A program made the position numbers and the translations under genes. From Clostridia bacterium (GTDB lineage Bacteria > Bacillota > Clostridia > Oscillospirales > Acutalibacteraceae): DNA of 64,000 bases. Under the pieces are notes generated by a model that did not search any database, was not told the DNA's origin, and saw only the letters and a program-made list of their open reading frames with translations. Below are positions 35,918 through 47,205 of the stretch, piece after piece; position 1 is the first letter of the stretch, and every line of letters begins with the position of its first letter. The stretch is taken from the NCBI GenBank assembly GCA_017430535.1, contig JAFRMR010000008.1, forward strand, positions 1-64,000, written 5' to 3'.

Positions 35918-38900
35918 TTATTTAAAATACTTTACTGCCGCCTCAAACATGCGGATTTCATAGTTGCCGGGCACATTCTTATAAAGGCCGCTGCCCCATC
36001 TTTCGCTGTGCCCCATCTTGCCGAATACTCTGCCGTCCGGGGAGGTGATGCCCTCAATGGCGTACATTGAGTTGTTGGGGTTAAAGTGAACATCGCTTGT
36101 GGCGTTGCCCTCAAGGTCAACATACTGTGTGGCAATCTGGCCGTTTTCCGCAAGCTTCTTTATAAGCTCTTCGCTTGCAAGGAATCTGCCTTCGCCGTGG
36201 CTGATGGGCACGCTGTAAATTTCGCCGGGCTGTGTAAGAGCAAGCCAGGGTGATTTATTGGAGGCAATTCTTGTTCTAACAATTCTGCTCTGGTGGCGGC
36301 CTATGGTGTTGAAGGTAAGGGTGGGGCAGTTTTCATCGGTATCTATGATTTTGCCGTAAGGTACAAGGCCCAGCTTGATAAGAGCCTGAAATCCGTTGCA
36401 TATACCGCACATAAGTCCGTCTCTCTTTTCAAGCAGTTCCGTAACGCCCTCTTTTACCGCGGCGTTGCGGAAGAAAGCGGTAATGAATTTGCCGCTGCCG
36501 TCGGGCTCGTCGCCGCCGCTGAAACCGCCGGGTATAAATACCATCTGGGCTGTTTTCAGCTCTTCGGCAAATTTTTCAACGCTTTCTTTTATGGCGGAAG
36601 CGGAAAGGTTCCTTACAACCGTGATAACGGGCTCGCCGTCGGCGTCCCTTACGGCCTTTGCGCTGTCAAATTCGCAGTTGGTGCCGGGGAATGCAGGTAT
36701 AAGCACCTTGGGCTTCGCTGTTTTGATTGCGGGGGCGGGGTAGGATTCAGCTTTGTAGCTGAAATTCTCCATGGGAGTTTTTCTGTCCGCAATATTGCAG
36801 TTATATACGCTTTCCAGCTTGTTCTCATAAATGCCGAGAATATCATCAAGGCTGATTTTTTCGCTGCTGTATGTTATTTCCGCAGCGGCCGTGACCTTAC
36901 CGAGCAGAGTACCGCCGTAAAGCTCGTCGCCGGTAACCTCAAGTATAAATGAGCCGTAGCTGTAGTCAAATATATCTTCGCATTTTACATTCTGATCAAA
37001 TGCAAAACCCAGGCTGTTGCCGAAGCACATTTTCATAACCGCTTCCGCAATACCGCCTATGCAGGGGGTGTAGCAGGCAACGGCTTTTCCGCTCTCAAGC
37101 AGACCTCTCACCTTATCAAAGAGTGAGAGAAGGGAGGCGGTAACGGGCAGACCGTTTTCATCGGTTTCAGGTTTAAGCCATATTACGCTGTTTCCTGCGG
37201 ATTTGAATTCCGGGGAAACAATGTTCTTTGTTTTATCCGTGGTAACCGCAAAGGAAACCAGGGTGGGGGGGACATCCAGGTCCTCAAATGAGCCGCTCAT
37301 TGAGTCCTTGCCGCCTATAGAGCCGATACCCAGGTTCATCTGTGCCTCAAAAGCGCCCAGCAGAGCGGAAAGGGGCTTGCCCCAGCGTCTGCCGTCCTTG
37401 CCGGGGGATTCAAAGTATTCCTGGAATGTAAGGTAAACATCCTCAAACTTTGCTCCGGTGGCAATCAGTTTGCACACGCTTTCAATTACCGCAAGGTATG
37501 CGCCGTGGTAGGGGCTCTGTTCGGTAATGAAGGGGTTGTATCCCCAGGACATAAGTGAGCAGTCATCCGTATGCTTTTTCTCAACGGAGATTTTCTGCAC
37601 CATTGCCTGTATGGGGGTAAGCTGGTTTTTGCCGCCGAAGGGCATAAGCACGGTGCCGGCGCCTATGGTGGAGTCAAACCTTTCGGAAAGTCCTCTCTTT
37701 GAGCAGGTGTTCAGGTCACCGGCGGTTTTCTTCATACCCGCAGTGAAATCAGATACGGGGGCTTTTGTGATTTTTGCGGAAGGGGCGGGGGTTATGCTGA
37801 TGTGCTTGTCCGCGCCGTTTGAGTTAAGGAACTCACGGCTTATATCAACAATCTTTTTCCCGTTCCAGTTCATGGTAAGCCTGGGCTCTGCTTTTACCTC
37901 GGCCACAACGCAGGCCTGCAGGTTTTCGCTGTCCGCAAGCTTTAGGAACTTATCAATATTTTCTTTTTCAATTACAACGGCCATTCTCTCCTGAGATTCG
38001 CTTATGGCAAGCTCCGTTCCGTCAAGGCCCTCATATTTCTTGGGTACCGCGTTAAGGTTTATTTCAAGGCCGTCCGCAAGCTCGCCTATGGCAACGGATA
38101 CTCCGCCTGCGCCGAAATCGTTGCAGCGCTTTATCATTCTGGTTGCTTCGCCGTTGCGGAAGAGCCTCTGCAGCTTTCTTTCCTCGGGGGCGTTACCCTT
38201 CTGGACCTCTGCGCCGCAGGTTTCAACGGAGTGGGCGTTATGGGCTTTGGAGGAGCCGGTTGCTCCGCCTATGCCGTCACGGCCTGTGGAGCCGCCCAGC
38301 AGTATTACAACATCACCCGGGTCGGGAACTTCACGGCGTACATTTTCCGCAGGGGCGGCGGCAATAACCGCGCCTATTTCCATTCTCTTGGCCGCGTAGC
38401 CGGGGTGGTAAATTTCATCAACAATACCCGTGGCAAGGCCTATCTGGTTGCCGTAGGATGAATATCCCGCGGCAGCGGTGGTCACAATGCTTCTCTGGGG
38501 CAGTTTGCCGGGTATGGTTTCACTTACGGGCTTCAGGGGGTCCGCAGCGCCGGTAACGCGCATTGCGCCGTAAACATAAGAGCGGCCCGAAAGGGGGTCT
38601 CTTATAGCTCCGCCTATGCAGGTGGCGGCTCCGCCGAAGGGCTCAATCTCTGTAGGATGGTTGTGGGTTTCGTTCTTGAAAAGAAGAAGCCAGGGCTCTG
38701 TTACGCCGTCAACCTCCACATCTATTTTTACGGTGCAGGCGTTTATTTCTTCGCTTTCGTCAAGTTTCGGCAGCATGCCTTTTACCTTCAGGTATCTCAT
38801 AGCCATTGTGGCAATATCCATAAGGCACACGGGTTTTGTTCTGCCCAGCTCTTTTCTCACGGTTATGTATCTGTCATAGGCCTTGCTCAGAAGCTCATCC

Positions 38901-39610
38901 TCAAACTCAACATTGTCTATAACGGTGAGGAAGGTGGTGTGGCGGCAGTGATCCGACCAATAGGTATCTATCATCCTGATTTCCGTAATGGTGGGGTCCC
39001 GCTTTTCGCTTCTGAAATAGTTCTGGCAGAATTCTATATCATCCGCATCCATTGCAAGGCCGTAATCCTTAACAAACTTTTCAAGCTCTTCACGGCTCAG
39101 ATCAATGAATCCCTCAAGGGTTTCAACCGTTGTGGGTATATCATAGTTTACCTTAAGGGTTTCCGGCTTCTCAAGGGCTGCTTCCCTTGCTTCCACAGGG
39201 TTTATAACATACTTCTTGACCGCCTGAACATCTTCATCGGAAAGGCTGCCGTAAAGCTTGTAGACCTTTGCGGAGCGGATAAGGGGTCTGTCCTGCTGAG
39301 AGATAATCTGAATACACTGGGCCGCAGAATCCGCCCTCTGGTCAAACTGACCGGGCAGGTACTCAACGGCAAAGGTTACGGAATTATCCTGCTCAATTTC
39401 TTTTGTTGCAATATCAAGTTGCGGCTCTGAAAAAACCGTGTTAACCGCATAATCAAACAGCTCTTCGGAAATATTTTCCGCATCATATCTGTTGAAAATG
39501 CGCACATTCTCAATGCCGCCGATGCCCAGCAGGGTTTTTATATCGCCGAGCAGGGTTCTTGCTTCGTTTGCAAGTTCCTTTTTCTTTTCAACGAATATTC
39601 TGTATACCAA
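35918..39610 (-). CDS. purL: Phosphoribosylformylglycinamidine synthase, single-chain
   Basis: Fourth step of purine synthesis (FGAR to FGAM with glutamine and ATP). The 1,230 residues fuse the PurS-like N-terminal part, two AIRS-like halves ([56 protein letters not shown]) and a C-terminal class-I glutaminase with the nucleophile in CGICNGFQ near residue 1070 and HGEGRF. Thus no separate purQ or purS is needed. The start is a TTG preceded by GGAGGAAATAAAC. It begins 2 bases after purD ends. Confidence 0.97.
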   Translation of the reverse strand: MVYRIFVEKKKELANEARTLLGDIKTLLGIGGIENVRIFNRYDAENISEELFDYAVNTVFSEPQLDIATKEIEQDNSVTFAVEYLPGQFDQRADSAAQCIQIISQQDRPLIRSAKVYKLYGSLSDEDVQAVKKYVINPVEAREAALEKPETLKVNYDIPTTVETLEGFIDLSREELEKFVKDYGLAMDADDIEFCQNYFRSEKRDPTITEIRMIDTYWSDHCRHTTFLTVIDNVEFEDELLSKAYDRYITVRKELGRTKPVCLMDIATMAMRYLKVKGMLPKLDESEEINACTVKIDVEVDGVTEPWLLLFKNETHNHPTEIEPFGGAATCIGGAIRDPLSGRSYVYGAMRVTGAADPLKPVSETIPGKLPQRSIVTTAAAGYSSYGNQIGLATGIVDEIYHPGYAAKRMEIGAVIAAAPAENVRREVPDPGDVVILLGGSTGRDGIGGATGSSKAHNAHSVETCGAEVQKGNAPEERKLQRLFRNGEATRMIKRCNDFGAGGVSVAIGELADGLEINLNAVPKKYEGLDGTELAISESQERMAVVIEKENIDKFLKLADSENLQACVVAEVKAEPRLTMNWNGKKIVDISREFLNSNGADKHISITPAPSAKITKAPVSDFTAGMKKTAGDLNTCSKRGLSERFDSTIGAGTVLMPFGGKNQLTPIQAMVQKISVEKKHTDDCSLMSWGYNPFITEQSPYHGAYLAVIESVCKLIATGAKFEDVYLTFQEYFESPGKDGRRWGKPLSALLGAFEAQMNLGIGSIGGKDSMSGSFEDLDVPPTLVSFAVTTDKTKNIVSPEFKSAGNSVIWLKPETDENGLPVTASLLSLFDKVRGLLESGKAVACYTPCIGGIAEAVMKMCFGNSLGFAFDQNVKCEDIFDYSYGSFILEVTGDELYGGTLLGKVTAAAEITYSSEKISLDDILGIYENKLESVYNCNIADRKTPMENFSYKAESYPAPAIKTAKPKVLIPAFPGTNCEFDSAKAVRDADGEPVITVVRNLSASAIKESVEKFAEELKTAQMVFIPGGFSGGDEPDGSGKFITAFFRNAAVKEGVTELLEKRDGLMCGICNGFQALIKLGLVPYGKIIDTDENCPTLTFNTIGRHQSRIVRTRIASNKSPWLALTQPGEIYSVPISHGEGRFLASEELIKKLAENGQIATQYVDLEGNATSDVHFNPNNSMYAIEGITSPDGRVFGKMGHSERWGSGLYKNVPGNYEIRMFEAAVKYFK

Positions 39611-39612
39611 GT

Positions 39613-40881
39613 TTATTTCCTCCCTGCCGCAAGTGCTTTTGCGCCGATGTCACGGCGGTAGTATGCGTTTTCAAAGCTGATTTTTTCTACAAGGCCGTAG
39701 GCCTCCCTGATTGCCTGCTCAAGGGTATCCGCAACAGCGGTGGCGCCCAGCACTCTGCCGCCGTTTGTCAGCAGTTTATCGCCGTCAAGCTTTGCGCCTG
39801 CCACATAAACGCTGTCTTTTATTTCTGCGGGAATATTCATTTCAAAACCCTTTTTGTAGGAAACAGGGTATCCCTCGGAAGCCATAATTACACAGCAGGC
39901 GTTTTTGCTGCTGAATTTTACCTCTGTCTGCTCAAGTGTTCCGTTTGTAACCGCCTGCATTATTGTAAGCAGGTCGCTTTCAAGCAGTGGGAGCACAACC
40001 TGGGTTTCCGGGTCGCCGAAACGGCAGTTGTATTCAATCACTTTGGGGCCCGCCGGGGTAATCATCAGGCCGAAATACAGGCAGCCCTTGAAGGTGCGGC
40101 CTTCAGCGTTCATTGCCTTTATGGTGGGCGTAAAAATCTTTTCCATACACTCAGCGGCAACATCCGGTGTGTAGTAAGGGTTGGGGGCAACGGTGCCCAT
40201 GCCGCCGGTGTTAAGGCCCGTATCGTTATCCCCGGCTCTCTTGTGGTCCATGGATGAAATCATGGGCTTCACGGTTTTGCCGTCGGTAAAAGCAAGCACC
40301 GAAACTTCGGGACCTGTAAGGAATTCTTCAATTACGATATTCTCACCGCTCTTGCCGAATTTCTTATCCTGCATCATTGATATTACGGCCTGCTTTGCTT
40401 CATCCCTTGTCTGGGTAATTATTACGCCTTTGCCCAGAGCCAGGCCGTCCGCCTTGATAACCGTGGGTATGGGGGCGCTCTCAATATATGCAAGGGCTTT
40501 CTCCATATCGGAAAAAACTTCATAAGCGGCAGTGGGTATGCCGTATTTTTTCATAAGGTTCTTGGAGAATACTTTGCTGCCCTCTATGATAGCAGCCTTT
40601 GCCTCCGGGCCGAAGCAGGGTATTCCCTTTTCGTTCAGCCTGTCAACACAGCCCAGCACCAGAGGATCATCCGGGGCCACAACGGCATAATCAATGCCGT
40701 TGTTTACCGCAAAATCAACTATGCCGTCAATATCCGTAGCGCCTATGTCAACGCAGACTGCGTCATCGGCCATGCCGCCGTTACCGGGCAGGGCGTAGAT
40801 AACGGAAACATCTTTATTCTCTTTGATTTTTTTGATTATGGCGTGTTCTCTTCCGCCGCCGCCGACTACTAATACTTTCAT
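39613..40881 (-). CDS. purD: Phosphoribosylamine--glycine ligase
   Basis: Second step of the pathway (PRA plus glycine to GAR), an ATP-grasp enzyme of 422 residues. It shows the N-terminal VLVVGGGGREHAI, the ATP-grasp region VIKADGLALGKGV, and RFGDPETQVVLPLLESDLL. Full length. GGGAGATAAT precedes the ATG. In the operon it sits between the AICAR transformylase and purL. Confidence 0.97.
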   Translation of the reverse strand: MKVLVVGGGGREHAIIKKIKENKDVSVIYALPGNGGMADDAVCVDIGATDIDGIVDFAVNNGIDYAVVAPDDPLVLGCVDRLNEKGIPCFGPEAKAAIIEGSKVFSKNLMKKYGIPTAAYEVFSDMEKALAYIESAPIPTVIKADGLALGKGVIITQTRDEAKQAVISMMQDKKFGKSGENIVIEEFLTGPEVSVLAFTDGKTVKPMISSMDHKRAGDNDTGLNTGGMGTVAPNPYYTPDVAAECMEKIFTPTIKAMNAEGRTFKGCLYFGLMITPAGPKVIEYNCRFGDPETQVVLPLLESDLLTIMQAVTNGTLEQTEVKFSSKNACCVIMASEGYPVSYKKGFEMNIPAEIKDSVYVAGAKLDGDKLLTNGGRVLGATAVADTLEQAIREAYGLVEKISFENAYYRRDIGAKALAAGRK

Positions 40882-40891
40882 ATTATCTCCC

Positions 40892-42076
40892 TTAATGATG
40901 GAACAGGCGCATCTTTGTGAAGGCCATTACCATACCGTATTTGTTGCAGCAGTCTATAACCGCATCGTCACGGATTGAGCCGCCGGGCTCGGCAATGTAT
41001 GTAACACCGCTTCTGTATGCTCTTTCAATATTGTCGCTGAAGGGGAAGAAAGCGTCGGAGCCAAGGGCAACACCGGTCTTGGTGGCAAGGTAAGCTTTCA
41101 TTTCTTCCGGGGTAAAGGGCTCCGGCTGAGTTTTGAAATACTTCTGCCATATACCGTCGGCGCATACATCCTCTTCGTTTTTGTTTATGTAGCTGTCAAT
41201 AACATTGTCTCTGTCGGGTCTGCCTATATCATCCCTGAAAGGCAGGTTTATAACCTTATCTGCCTGGCGCAGGAACCAGGTGTCCGCTTTTGTGCCGGCA
41301 AGGCGTGTGCAGTGAATTCTTGACTGCTGGCCTGCGCCTACGCCTATGGCCTGGCCGTCAAACGCATAGCATACGGAGTTTGACTGTGTGTATTTAAGGG
41401 TGATAAGGGCAATAATAAGGTCTCTTACTGCGCTTTCGGGCAGGTTCTTGTTTTCTGTAACTATATCCGAAAGCAGGTCTCTGTCAATTCTGAAATTGTT
41501 TCTGCCCTGCTCAAAGGTTATGCCGAATACCTGTTTGCGCTCCTGTGGGTCGGGAACATAATCCGGGTCAATTTTAACAATATTGTAGTTGCCGTTTCTC
41601 TTTGATTTGAGTATTTCAAGGGCCTCGGGCTCATAGCCGGGGGCGATAATGCCGTCCGATACCTCGCGCTTAATCATCTTAGCGGTGGTAACATCGCATA
41701 CATCCGAAAGGGCAACCCAGTCACCGAAGGAGCACATACGGTCGGTGCCTCTGGCTCTTGCATAAGCGCAGGCCAGGGGTGAATCATCAAGGCCCTCAAT
41801 ATCATCAACAAAGTAGGCCTTCTTGAGGGTGTCCGAAAGGGGATTGCCTACTGCCGCGGAGGTGGGGCTGACATGCTTAAAGGATGTAACCGCAGGAAGA
41901 CCCAGAGCCTTTTTGAGCTCCTTTACAAGCTGCCAGGAGTTGAAAGCATCAAGGAAGTTGATGTAGCCGGGGCGTCCGCTGAGTATTTCTATAGGCAGAT
42001 CGTCGCCGTTTGCCATGTAGATTTTTGAGGGCTTCTGATTGGGGTTGCAGCCGTATTTAAGTTCAAATTCTTTCAT
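40892..42076 (-). CDS. Stand-alone AICAR transformylase
   Basis: Penultimate step of the pathway: AICAR plus 10-formyl-THF to FAICAR. The 394 residues equal only the transformylase half of PurH; the IMP cyclohydrolase half (MGS-like domain) is missing. The catalytic Lys-His is in SFKHVSPTSAAVG, closer to the KHVSPAG form of animal ATIC than to the KHxNPCG form of most bacterial PurH. Further family motifs are ALITLKYTQSNSVCYA, GVGAGQQSRIHCTR, SDAFFPFSDNIE and EPGGSIRDD. Its missing partner activity is supplied by the purO-type gene just upstream. Confidence 0.93.
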   Translation of the reverse strand: MKEFELKYGCNPNQKPSKIYMANGDDLPIEILSGRPGYINFLDAFNSWQLVKELKKALGLPAVTSFKHVSPTSAAVGNPLSDTLKKAYFVDDIEGLDDSPLACAYARARGTDRMCSFGDWVALSDVCDVTTAKMIKREVSDGIIAPGYEPEALEILKSKRNGNYNIVKIDPDYVPDPQERKQVFGITFEQGRNNFRIDRDLLSDIVTENKNLPESAVRDLIIALITLKYTQSNSVCYAFDGQAIGVGAGQQSRIHCTRLAGTKADTWFLRQADKVINLPFRDDIGRPDRDNVIDSYINKNEEDVCADGIWQKYFKTQPEPFTPEEMKAYLATKTGVALGSDAFFPFSDNIERAYRSGVTYIAEPGGSIRDDAVIDCCNKYGMVMAFTKMRLFHH

Positions 42077-42088
42077 TTCGGTTACTCC

Positions 42089-42808
42089 TTATTTGTTTTT
42101 GTTTATAAGTCTGTTATCTTCCGCTCCAGTGGCAAGGTCTGTGTAGCGCACATAGAGGGAAATCTTGTTGCCTGCATCAAGGGCATCCCAGAGTTTCTGA
42201 GTGAATTCATCTATGGAGTCGGGGATAATAACTCTCTCCGGCTCGCCCTGGAAGGTGGGTATGGGATTGCCGTCGGTAACATAGGTATGAATAAAATGGC
42301 CGAGGCCCGGCAGGGCGGGGTAGGCGAAGGTGTATCTGTTGCAGGCAGTGCCTTCTGCATCCGCGCTCTTGAGTATGCTCATTTCATAGGTGAAATCATT
42401 ACCGCCCAGGTATGATACGGCGCTGATTCTCGGGGTAAAGTTGGGGCTGTCGGGCTCAAACTCTCTTGTGGTAAGGGCCGCGCTGAAAGTTTTGCCTGCT
42501 TTAAGGCCGTCATATATGGTATCGGTCTGGTCGCCGTTGGTAACTATCAGGGCGTTTTCATATTTGCGTATTGCTGCGTAAATGATAAGGCTGGGGTCCT
42601 CAACCTTGGAAGCATCAAAGGGCTCGGTATAAACCGCACCGTCTTTTTCGGCAAAAATTCTGTTTCTGCTGTTTGCGCTTCTGCCCATAATGAAGTAGGC
42701 GCTTACCGCTTTTTTGCCGTCTGCGCTTTTGCCTACCACTATTCCTCTGCCCACATAGGGGTTGCCGGTGATGAGCTCGCCTATATCGTTAATTTTGTAA
42801 ATATCCAT
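42089..42808 (-). CDS. purO: Archaeal-type IMP cyclohydrolase
   Basis: Closes FAICAR to IMP, the last step. The 239-residue sequence matches the PurO family first known in methanogens: NPYVGRGIVVGKS near the N-terminus, AYFIMGRSANSRNRIF, and FTPRISAV. It is unrelated to the cyclohydrolase half of PurH. It precedes the stand-alone AICAR transformylase, so the two replace bifunctional PurH. Symbol given for the family; the bacterial gene may carry another name in databases. Confidence 0.88.
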   Translation of the reverse strand: MDIYKINDIGELITGNPYVGRGIVVGKSADGKKAVSAYFIMGRSANSRNRIFAEKDGAVYTEPFDASKVEDPSLIIYAAIRKYENALIVTNGDQTDTIYDGLKAGKTFSAALTTREFEPDSPNFTPRISAVSYLGGNDFTYEMSILKSADAEGTACNRYTFAYPALPGLGHFIHTYVTDGNPIPTFQGEPERVIIPDSIDEFTQKLWDALDAGNKISLYVRYTDLATGAEDNRLINKNK

Positions 42809-42809
42809 T

Positions 42810-43427
42810 TTATTTCTCCTCTTCGGTTATTTGTGCGCTGATTTTTTCAACAGAGGCGGGCAGTATTATCCACTCCGCTTGCTCCATAACTCTTTTCTGC
42901 AGTATTTCCGGGGTGTCTCCCTCTTCCACATTTACCGCTTTCTGCATAATGATTTCTCCGCCGTCGGGTATCTCATTTACAAAATGCACGGTAGCTCCGG
43001 TAACCTTAACCCCTTTTGCAAGGGCGGCTTCGTGTACCCTCAGGCCGTAGAAGCCTTCGCCGCAGAATGAAGGGATAAGAGAGGGATGCACATTTATAAT
43101 CCTGTTTCTGAATCTGCCGGTGAATTTTTCACTGAGTATCACCATAAATCCCGCAAGCACAATAAGGTCAATTTTTCTTTCCTCAAGGGCGGCGATAAGC
43201 GCATCCTCAAAAAGCCCCGCGTTTTCATAATCCCTCTTGCTGATAACAAGGGTTTCTATGCTTTCCTTCTTCGCTCTTTCAAGAGCATAAGCCCCGGGGT
43301 TGTTTGAAATAACCAGCGCAATTTCACCGCTTTTTATTATGCCGCTTTTCTGCGCGTCAATTATGGCCTGCAGGTTAGTGCCTCCACCGGAAACAAGCAC
43401 GGCAATTTTTGCTTTTGTGTCTGCCAT
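42810..43427 (-). CDS. purN: Phosphoribosylglycinamide formyltransferase
   Basis: Third step: GAR plus 10-formyl-THF to FGAR. The 205-residue product has IAVLVSGGGTNLQAII, NPGAYALERAK, LAGFMVILS, the catalytic Asn-His of INVHPSLIPSF and GATVHFVNEIPDGG with the Asp. AAAGGAACGG precedes the ATG. It uses the cofactor made by Fhs in the same operon. Confidence 0.96.
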   Translation of the reverse strand: MADTKAKIAVLVSGGGTNLQAIIDAQKSGIIKSGEIALVISNNPGAYALERAKKESIETLVISKRDYENAGLFEDALIAALEERKIDLIVLAGFMVILSEKFTGRFRNRIINVHPSLIPSFCGEGFYGLRVHEAALAKGVKVTGATVHFVNEIPDGGEIIMQKAVNVEEGDTPEILQKRVMEQAEWIILPASVEKISAQITEEEK

Positions 43428-43442
43428 ATCCGTTCCTTTCCG

Positions 43443-44486
43443 TCAGCAAATGGTGATTTTATCTTCAGATTCGATTATGCTGCCGATAACATAGGGGTCT
43501 TCTCCCGCTTCCCTGAGCACCGCAAGGGCGGTTTCCTCATCCTCCGGGGCAACCACTATGCTCATGCCCACACCCATATTGAAGGTGTTGAACATATCTC
43601 TTTCGCTGATGCCGCCTTTTTCCGCAATCAGCCTGAATATGGGTAATATCTTCACGCTGTCTTTAATAACCTTTGCTCCCAGACCGTCGGGGATGCTTCT
43701 GGGTATATTCTCATAGAATCCGCCGCCGGTTATGTGGGATATGCCTTTTACTTTTACTTTTTCAAGCAGGGCAAGCACGGGCTTAACATAAATCTTTGTG
43801 GGGGTAAGCAGGGTTTCGCCTATGGACTTGCCGCCAAGTTCCGCCACGGGAGATTTTATATCGCTGTTTTCCACATCAAATACTTTTCTCACCAGTGAGA
43901 AACCGTTTGAGTGAACTCCGCTGGAGGGCAGGGCAATAATCACATCCCCGGCCTTCATTGTTTTGTTGTCGATTATCTTATCCTTATCCACAACACCTGT
44001 GGTGTAGCCCGCAAGGTCGTATTCATCCACGGGGTAAAAGCCGGGCATTTCCGCAGTTTCTCCGCCTATAAGTGCGGCGCCGCTCTGAACACAGCCCTCG
44101 CAAACGCCTTTTACTATATCCGCGATTTTCTCGGGGTAGTTCTTGCCGCAGGCAATGTAGTCAAGGAAAAACAGGGGTTTTGCTCCGCAGCAGATAACAT
44201 CGTTCACGCACATAGCCACGCAGTCAATACCGACCGTATCGTGTTTATCCATAAGGAAGGCGATTTTAAGCTTGGTGCCTACGCCGTCGGTTCCGCTTAC
44301 AAGCACGGGCTTTGAGATTCCCTCAAGGTCCAGCTCAAAAAGCCCGCCGAAACCGCCCACATCAGAGCAAACGCCTTTGGTCATGGTTTTTGCTATATGC
44401 TGTTTCATAAGTTCAACAGATTTGTAGCCGGCGGTAATATCAACGCCTGCGGCTGCATAGCTGTCGGATTTTGATTGTAAATTCAT
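43443..44486 (-). CDS. purM: Phosphoribosylformylglycinamidine cyclo-ligase
   Basis: Fifth step: FGAM to AIR with ATP. From the ATG at 44486 it is 347 residues: [68 protein letters not shown] and [15 protein letters not shown]. The upstream in-frame ATG at 44528 would overlap purF and lacks a site, while GAAGGGAATAAAC precedes 44486. The gene begins 4 bases after the purF stop. Confidence 0.96.
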   Translation of the reverse strand: MNLQSKSDSYAAAGVDITAGYKSVELMKQHIAKTMTKGVCSDVGGFGGLFELDLEGISKPVLVSGTDGVGTKLKIAFLMDKHDTVGIDCVAMCVNDVICCGAKPLFFLDYIACGKNYPEKIADIVKGVCEGCVQSGAALIGGETAEMPGFYPVDEYDLAGYTTGVVDKDKIIDNKTMKAGDVIIALPSSGVHSNGFSLVRKVFDVENSDIKSPVAELGGKSIGETLLTPTKIYVKPVLALLEKVKVKGISHITGGGFYENIPRSIPDGLGAKVIKDSVKILPIFRLIAEKGGISERDMFNTFNMGVGMSIVVAPEDEETALAVLREAGEDPYVIGSIIESEDKITIC

Positions 44487-44490
44487 AAGT

Positions 44491-45915
44491 TTATTCCCTT
44501 CCGTTCCAGCAATAGGTGCACAATTCATCCGGGTCTATGCCGATTGCTTTTTCAATTCCGCTCAGGGTCTGGAATTCAAGCGAAGCAAAGTGAAGCTTAT
44601 CGCAGATTGCCTGCCTCATTTTTCTGCCCCTCTCGGTGCTGCCGTCGCTGTATTCCTCAAGGTGATTGAAGCCCTCTTCTCCTTCAAGCTCCATAATGGT
44701 ACGCCTTGTTATCAGCTCCATATCGCTGGTGGACCTTGAAAAGTTGAGATACTTGCAGCCGAAAAGCAGGGGAGGGCAGGCTGATCTCATATGCACGGAT
44801 TTTGCACCGTTTGAGTAGAGGAATTCAACGGTTTCCCTGAGCTGTGTGCCTCTTACTATGGAGTCATCCACAAACAGCAGGTTCTTGCCCACTATAAGTT
44901 CCTTTACGGGGATCTGCTTCATCTTTGCGATGGTGTTGCGGTCGCTCTGGGTTGTGGGCATAAAGCTCCTGAGCCAGGTTTGCGTGTATTTGATAAAGGG
45001 CCGTGCAAAGGGAATGTGGCAGTGGTTTGCGTAGCCTATGGCGTGGGGCGTGCCGGAATCGGGAACGCCGCCCACATAGTCAAGCTCCGGTATGCTGCCG
45101 TTTGCCTTCTCGTTTTCCACCATTATTTCGCCGTTGCGGGTACGCATTACTTCAACATTCACACCCTCGTAGGTTGCAGTGGGGTAGCCGTAATAGCTCC
45201 ACAGGAAGGCGCATATTCTCTTCTTCTTGCCGGGCTCTTTGAGCACTTTGACCTCGTCGGCGGAAATCTCAACAATCTCTCCGGGGCCCAGTTCCTTGTA
45301 TTTTTCAAAGCCCAGTTTTTCATAGGCAAACGATTCAAAGGAAGCGCAGAAGGCGTCATCCCTTTTGCCTATGAGTATGGGCAGGCGGCCCACCTTATCT
45401 CTGGCGGCGATTATTGTGCCGTTATCCCTGAGTATAAGTATTGAGGCGGTGCCATCTATGTTTTCCTGAGCGTATCTTATGCCTTCGGCAAAGTTGGGCT
45501 TGCGGTTTATCATGGCTGCAATCAGCTCGGCGGAGTTTACCTCGCCGCCGGTCATAGCGCCGAACTGCCCGCCGCTCAGTGACAGGTACCTGTCAATCAG
45601 GTCCTGCTTGTTGTTTATAACGCCTATGGTGCATATTGAATAGCACCCCAGGCTTGAGCGTATAATGAGGGGCTGGGGGTCGGAATCGTTTATGCAGCCG
45701 ATTGCCGCAAAGCCCTTCATTTCCTTGAATATTTTTTCGAATTTGGTACGGAAAGGCGTGTTTTTGATATTGTGAATTTCGCGCTGAAGGCCTATTTCGG
45801 GGTCATAGGAGGAAATACCTCCGCTTCTTGTTCCCAGGTGGGAATGATAGTCCGTGCCGAAATATACATCCTCCAGGGCGCTGCCTTTACTCACTACACC
45901 GAAAAATCCACCCAT
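44491..45915 (-). CDS. purF: Amidophosphoribosyltransferase-like protein lacking the N-terminal Cys
   Basis: Expected to make phosphoribosylamine, the first step. The 474 residues include the PRPP-binding motif [15 protein letters not shown] (about 343-356), NRTI and [10 protein letters not shown]. Ordinary PurF begins with a nucleophile Cys after the start Met or a short propeptide (CGIVG or CGVFG); here the chain begins [10 protein letters not shown], Gly taking the Cys place, and AAGGAGATAATTT fixes this start. So the glutaminase may be inactive, with free ammonia or another subunit as the nitrogen source. This GGFFG form seems to recur in Clostridia (from memory). Operon position supports the PurF role. 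Confidence 0.88.
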   Translation of the reverse strand: MGGFFGVVSKGSALEDVYFGTDYHSHLGTRSGGISSYDPEIGLQREIHNIKNTPFRTKFEKIFKEMKGFAAIGCINDSDPQPLIIRSSLGCYSICTIGVINNKQDLIDRYLSLSGGQFGAMTGGEVNSAELIAAMINRKPNFAEGIRYAQENIDGTASILILRDNGTIIAARDKVGRLPILIGKRDDAFCASFESFAYEKLGFEKYKELGPGEIVEISADEVKVLKEPGKKKRICAFLWSYYGYPTATYEGVNVEVMRTRNGEIMVENEKANGSIPELDYVGGVPDSGTPHAIGYANHCHIPFARPFIKYTQTWLRSFMPTTQSDRNTIAKMKQIPVKELIVGKNLLFVDDSIVRGTQLRETVEFLYSNGAKSVHMRSACPPLLFGCKYLNFSRSTSDMELITRRTIMELEGEEGFNHLEEYSDGSTERGRKMRQAICDKLHFASLEFQTLSGIEKAIGIDPDELCTYCWNGRE

Positions 45916-45943
45916 AAATTATCTCCTTTTTAAGTAGGGTTTA

Positions 45944-46654
45944 TTACTGGCCGAAAACTCTCTTCATCATTTCTTTGTAGGCATCTTCAACATTGCCCAG
46001 GTCTCTGCGGAAACGGTCCTTATCCAGCTTCTCGTTGGTTTCGGCATCCCAGAATCTGCAGGTATCCGGTGAAATCTCGTCTGCCAGCACAATGGTACCG
46101 TCGGCGGTTTTGCCGAATTCAAGCTTGAAGTCAACCAGCTTTACGCCCAACTTCAGGAAGTAATCCTTGAGCACGGAGTTTACCTTGAAAGCCATTGACT
46201 TGATAAGTTCAATCTCTTCCCTTGTGGCTACGCCCAGGGCAATTGCGTGGTAGGCGTTCATAAGGGGATCGTGCAGGTCGTCGTTTTTGTAGGAAAACTC
46301 AATTGTGGGCTCTGCAAAAACTATGCCTTCCTCAACGCCGAATCTCTTTGCGAAGGAGCCGGCTGAAATGTTACGGATAATAACCTCAAGGGGAACTATT
46401 GAAACCTTCTTAACTACAGTCTCTCTGTCATTGAGCTCTTCAACAAAGTGAGTGGGTACTCCCTCTTTTTCAAGAATCTGCATCAGGTAGTTGGACAGAC
46501 GGTTGTTTACAACGCCCTTGCCTACTATTGTGCCTTTCTTGAGGCCGTCAAATGCGGTTGCATCGTCCTTGTAGGAAACGATTACCAGGTTGTCGTCCTC
46601 GGTTGAATAAACCTTTTTTGCCTTGCCTTCATAAAGCTGTGTTACCTTTTCCAT
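45944..46654 (-). CDS. purC: SAICAR synthetase
   Basis: Seventh/eighth step: CAIR plus aspartate to SAICAR with ATP. The 236 residues show [47 protein letters not shown] and [14 protein letters not shown]. Full length. CCGGAGG precedes the ATG. It lies between purE and purF. purB, needed next in the pathway, is not in the window. Confidence 0.97.
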   Translation of the reverse strand: MEKVTQLYEGKAKKVYSTEDDNLVIVSYKDDATAFDGLKKGTIVGKGVVNNRLSNYLMQILEKEGVPTHFVEELNDRETVVKKVSIVPLEVIIRNISAGSFAKRFGVEEGIVFAEPTIEFSYKNDDLHDPLMNAYHAIALGVATREEIELIKSMAFKVNSVLKDYFLKLGVKLVDFKLEFGKTADGTIVLADEISPDTCRFWDAETNEKLDKDRFRRDLGNVEDAYKEMMKRVFGQ

Positions 46655-46681
46655 TTTTTACCTCCGGATTTATGTTAATTT

Positions 46682-47176
46682 TTATTTTTTGAATTCTTCG
46701 CTTATTCTTGCGTCTTTTTCAAGCACCGCCGCCGCGTCGTTGGCTCTTTTTGCATCCAGCTTGGCGGCAAGCTCCGTATCCTCCACGGCCAGAATCTGGG
46801 CGCAAAGTAAAGCGGCGTTGGCTCCTCCGTTAACTGCAACAGTGGCTACGGGTATGCCTGTGGGCATCTGCACTGTGGATAAGAGGGCGTCAACGCCGTC
46901 AAGTGTATTTGATTTGCAGGGTATGCCTATAACGGGCAGGGTGGTGTTGGCTGCAATTGCCCCCGCAAGGTGAGCGGCCATTCCGGCGGCGGCAATTATT
47001 GCGCCGAATCCGTTGGCTCTTGCGCCCAGTGCAAAGTCCCTGGCTTCGGCGGGAGTGCGGTGGGCGGAGTATACGTGCACCTCATAGGGTATGGCAAGGG
47101 TATCAAGCATATCGGTTGCCTTCCTGATAACGGGAAGGTCGCTGTCGCTGCCCATAACAATGCCTACTTTTTTCAT
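46682..47176 (-). CDS. purE: N5-carboxyaminoimidazole ribonucleotide mutase or AIR carboxylase
   Basis: Isomerises N5-CAIR to CAIR (class I) or carboxylates AIR (class II). The 164 residues have [43 protein letters not shown] and the C-terminal [11 protein letters not shown]. Bacterial purE of this form is usually class I and paired with purK; no purK is visible here, so it may lie elsewhere or a class II activity may be used. First gene behind the riboswitch, with CAGGAGG before its ATG. Confidence 0.95.
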   Translation of the reverse strand: MKKVGIVMGSDSDLPVIRKATDMLDTLAIPYEVHVYSAHRTPAEARDFALGARANGFGAIIAAAGMAAHLAGAIAANTTLPVIGIPCKSNTLDGVDALLSTVQMPTGIPVATVAVNGGANAALLCAQILAVEDTELAAKLDAKRANDAAAVLEKDARISEEFKK

Positions 47177-47205
47177 GAAAAAATACCTCCTGAGCGTTGA
47201 AATAA

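Noticed and set aside
40892-42076. Truncated, broken purH
   Set aside because: The transformylase part is complete with its own start, and a separate PurO gene supplies the missing activity; no remnants of the cyclohydrolase half are present.
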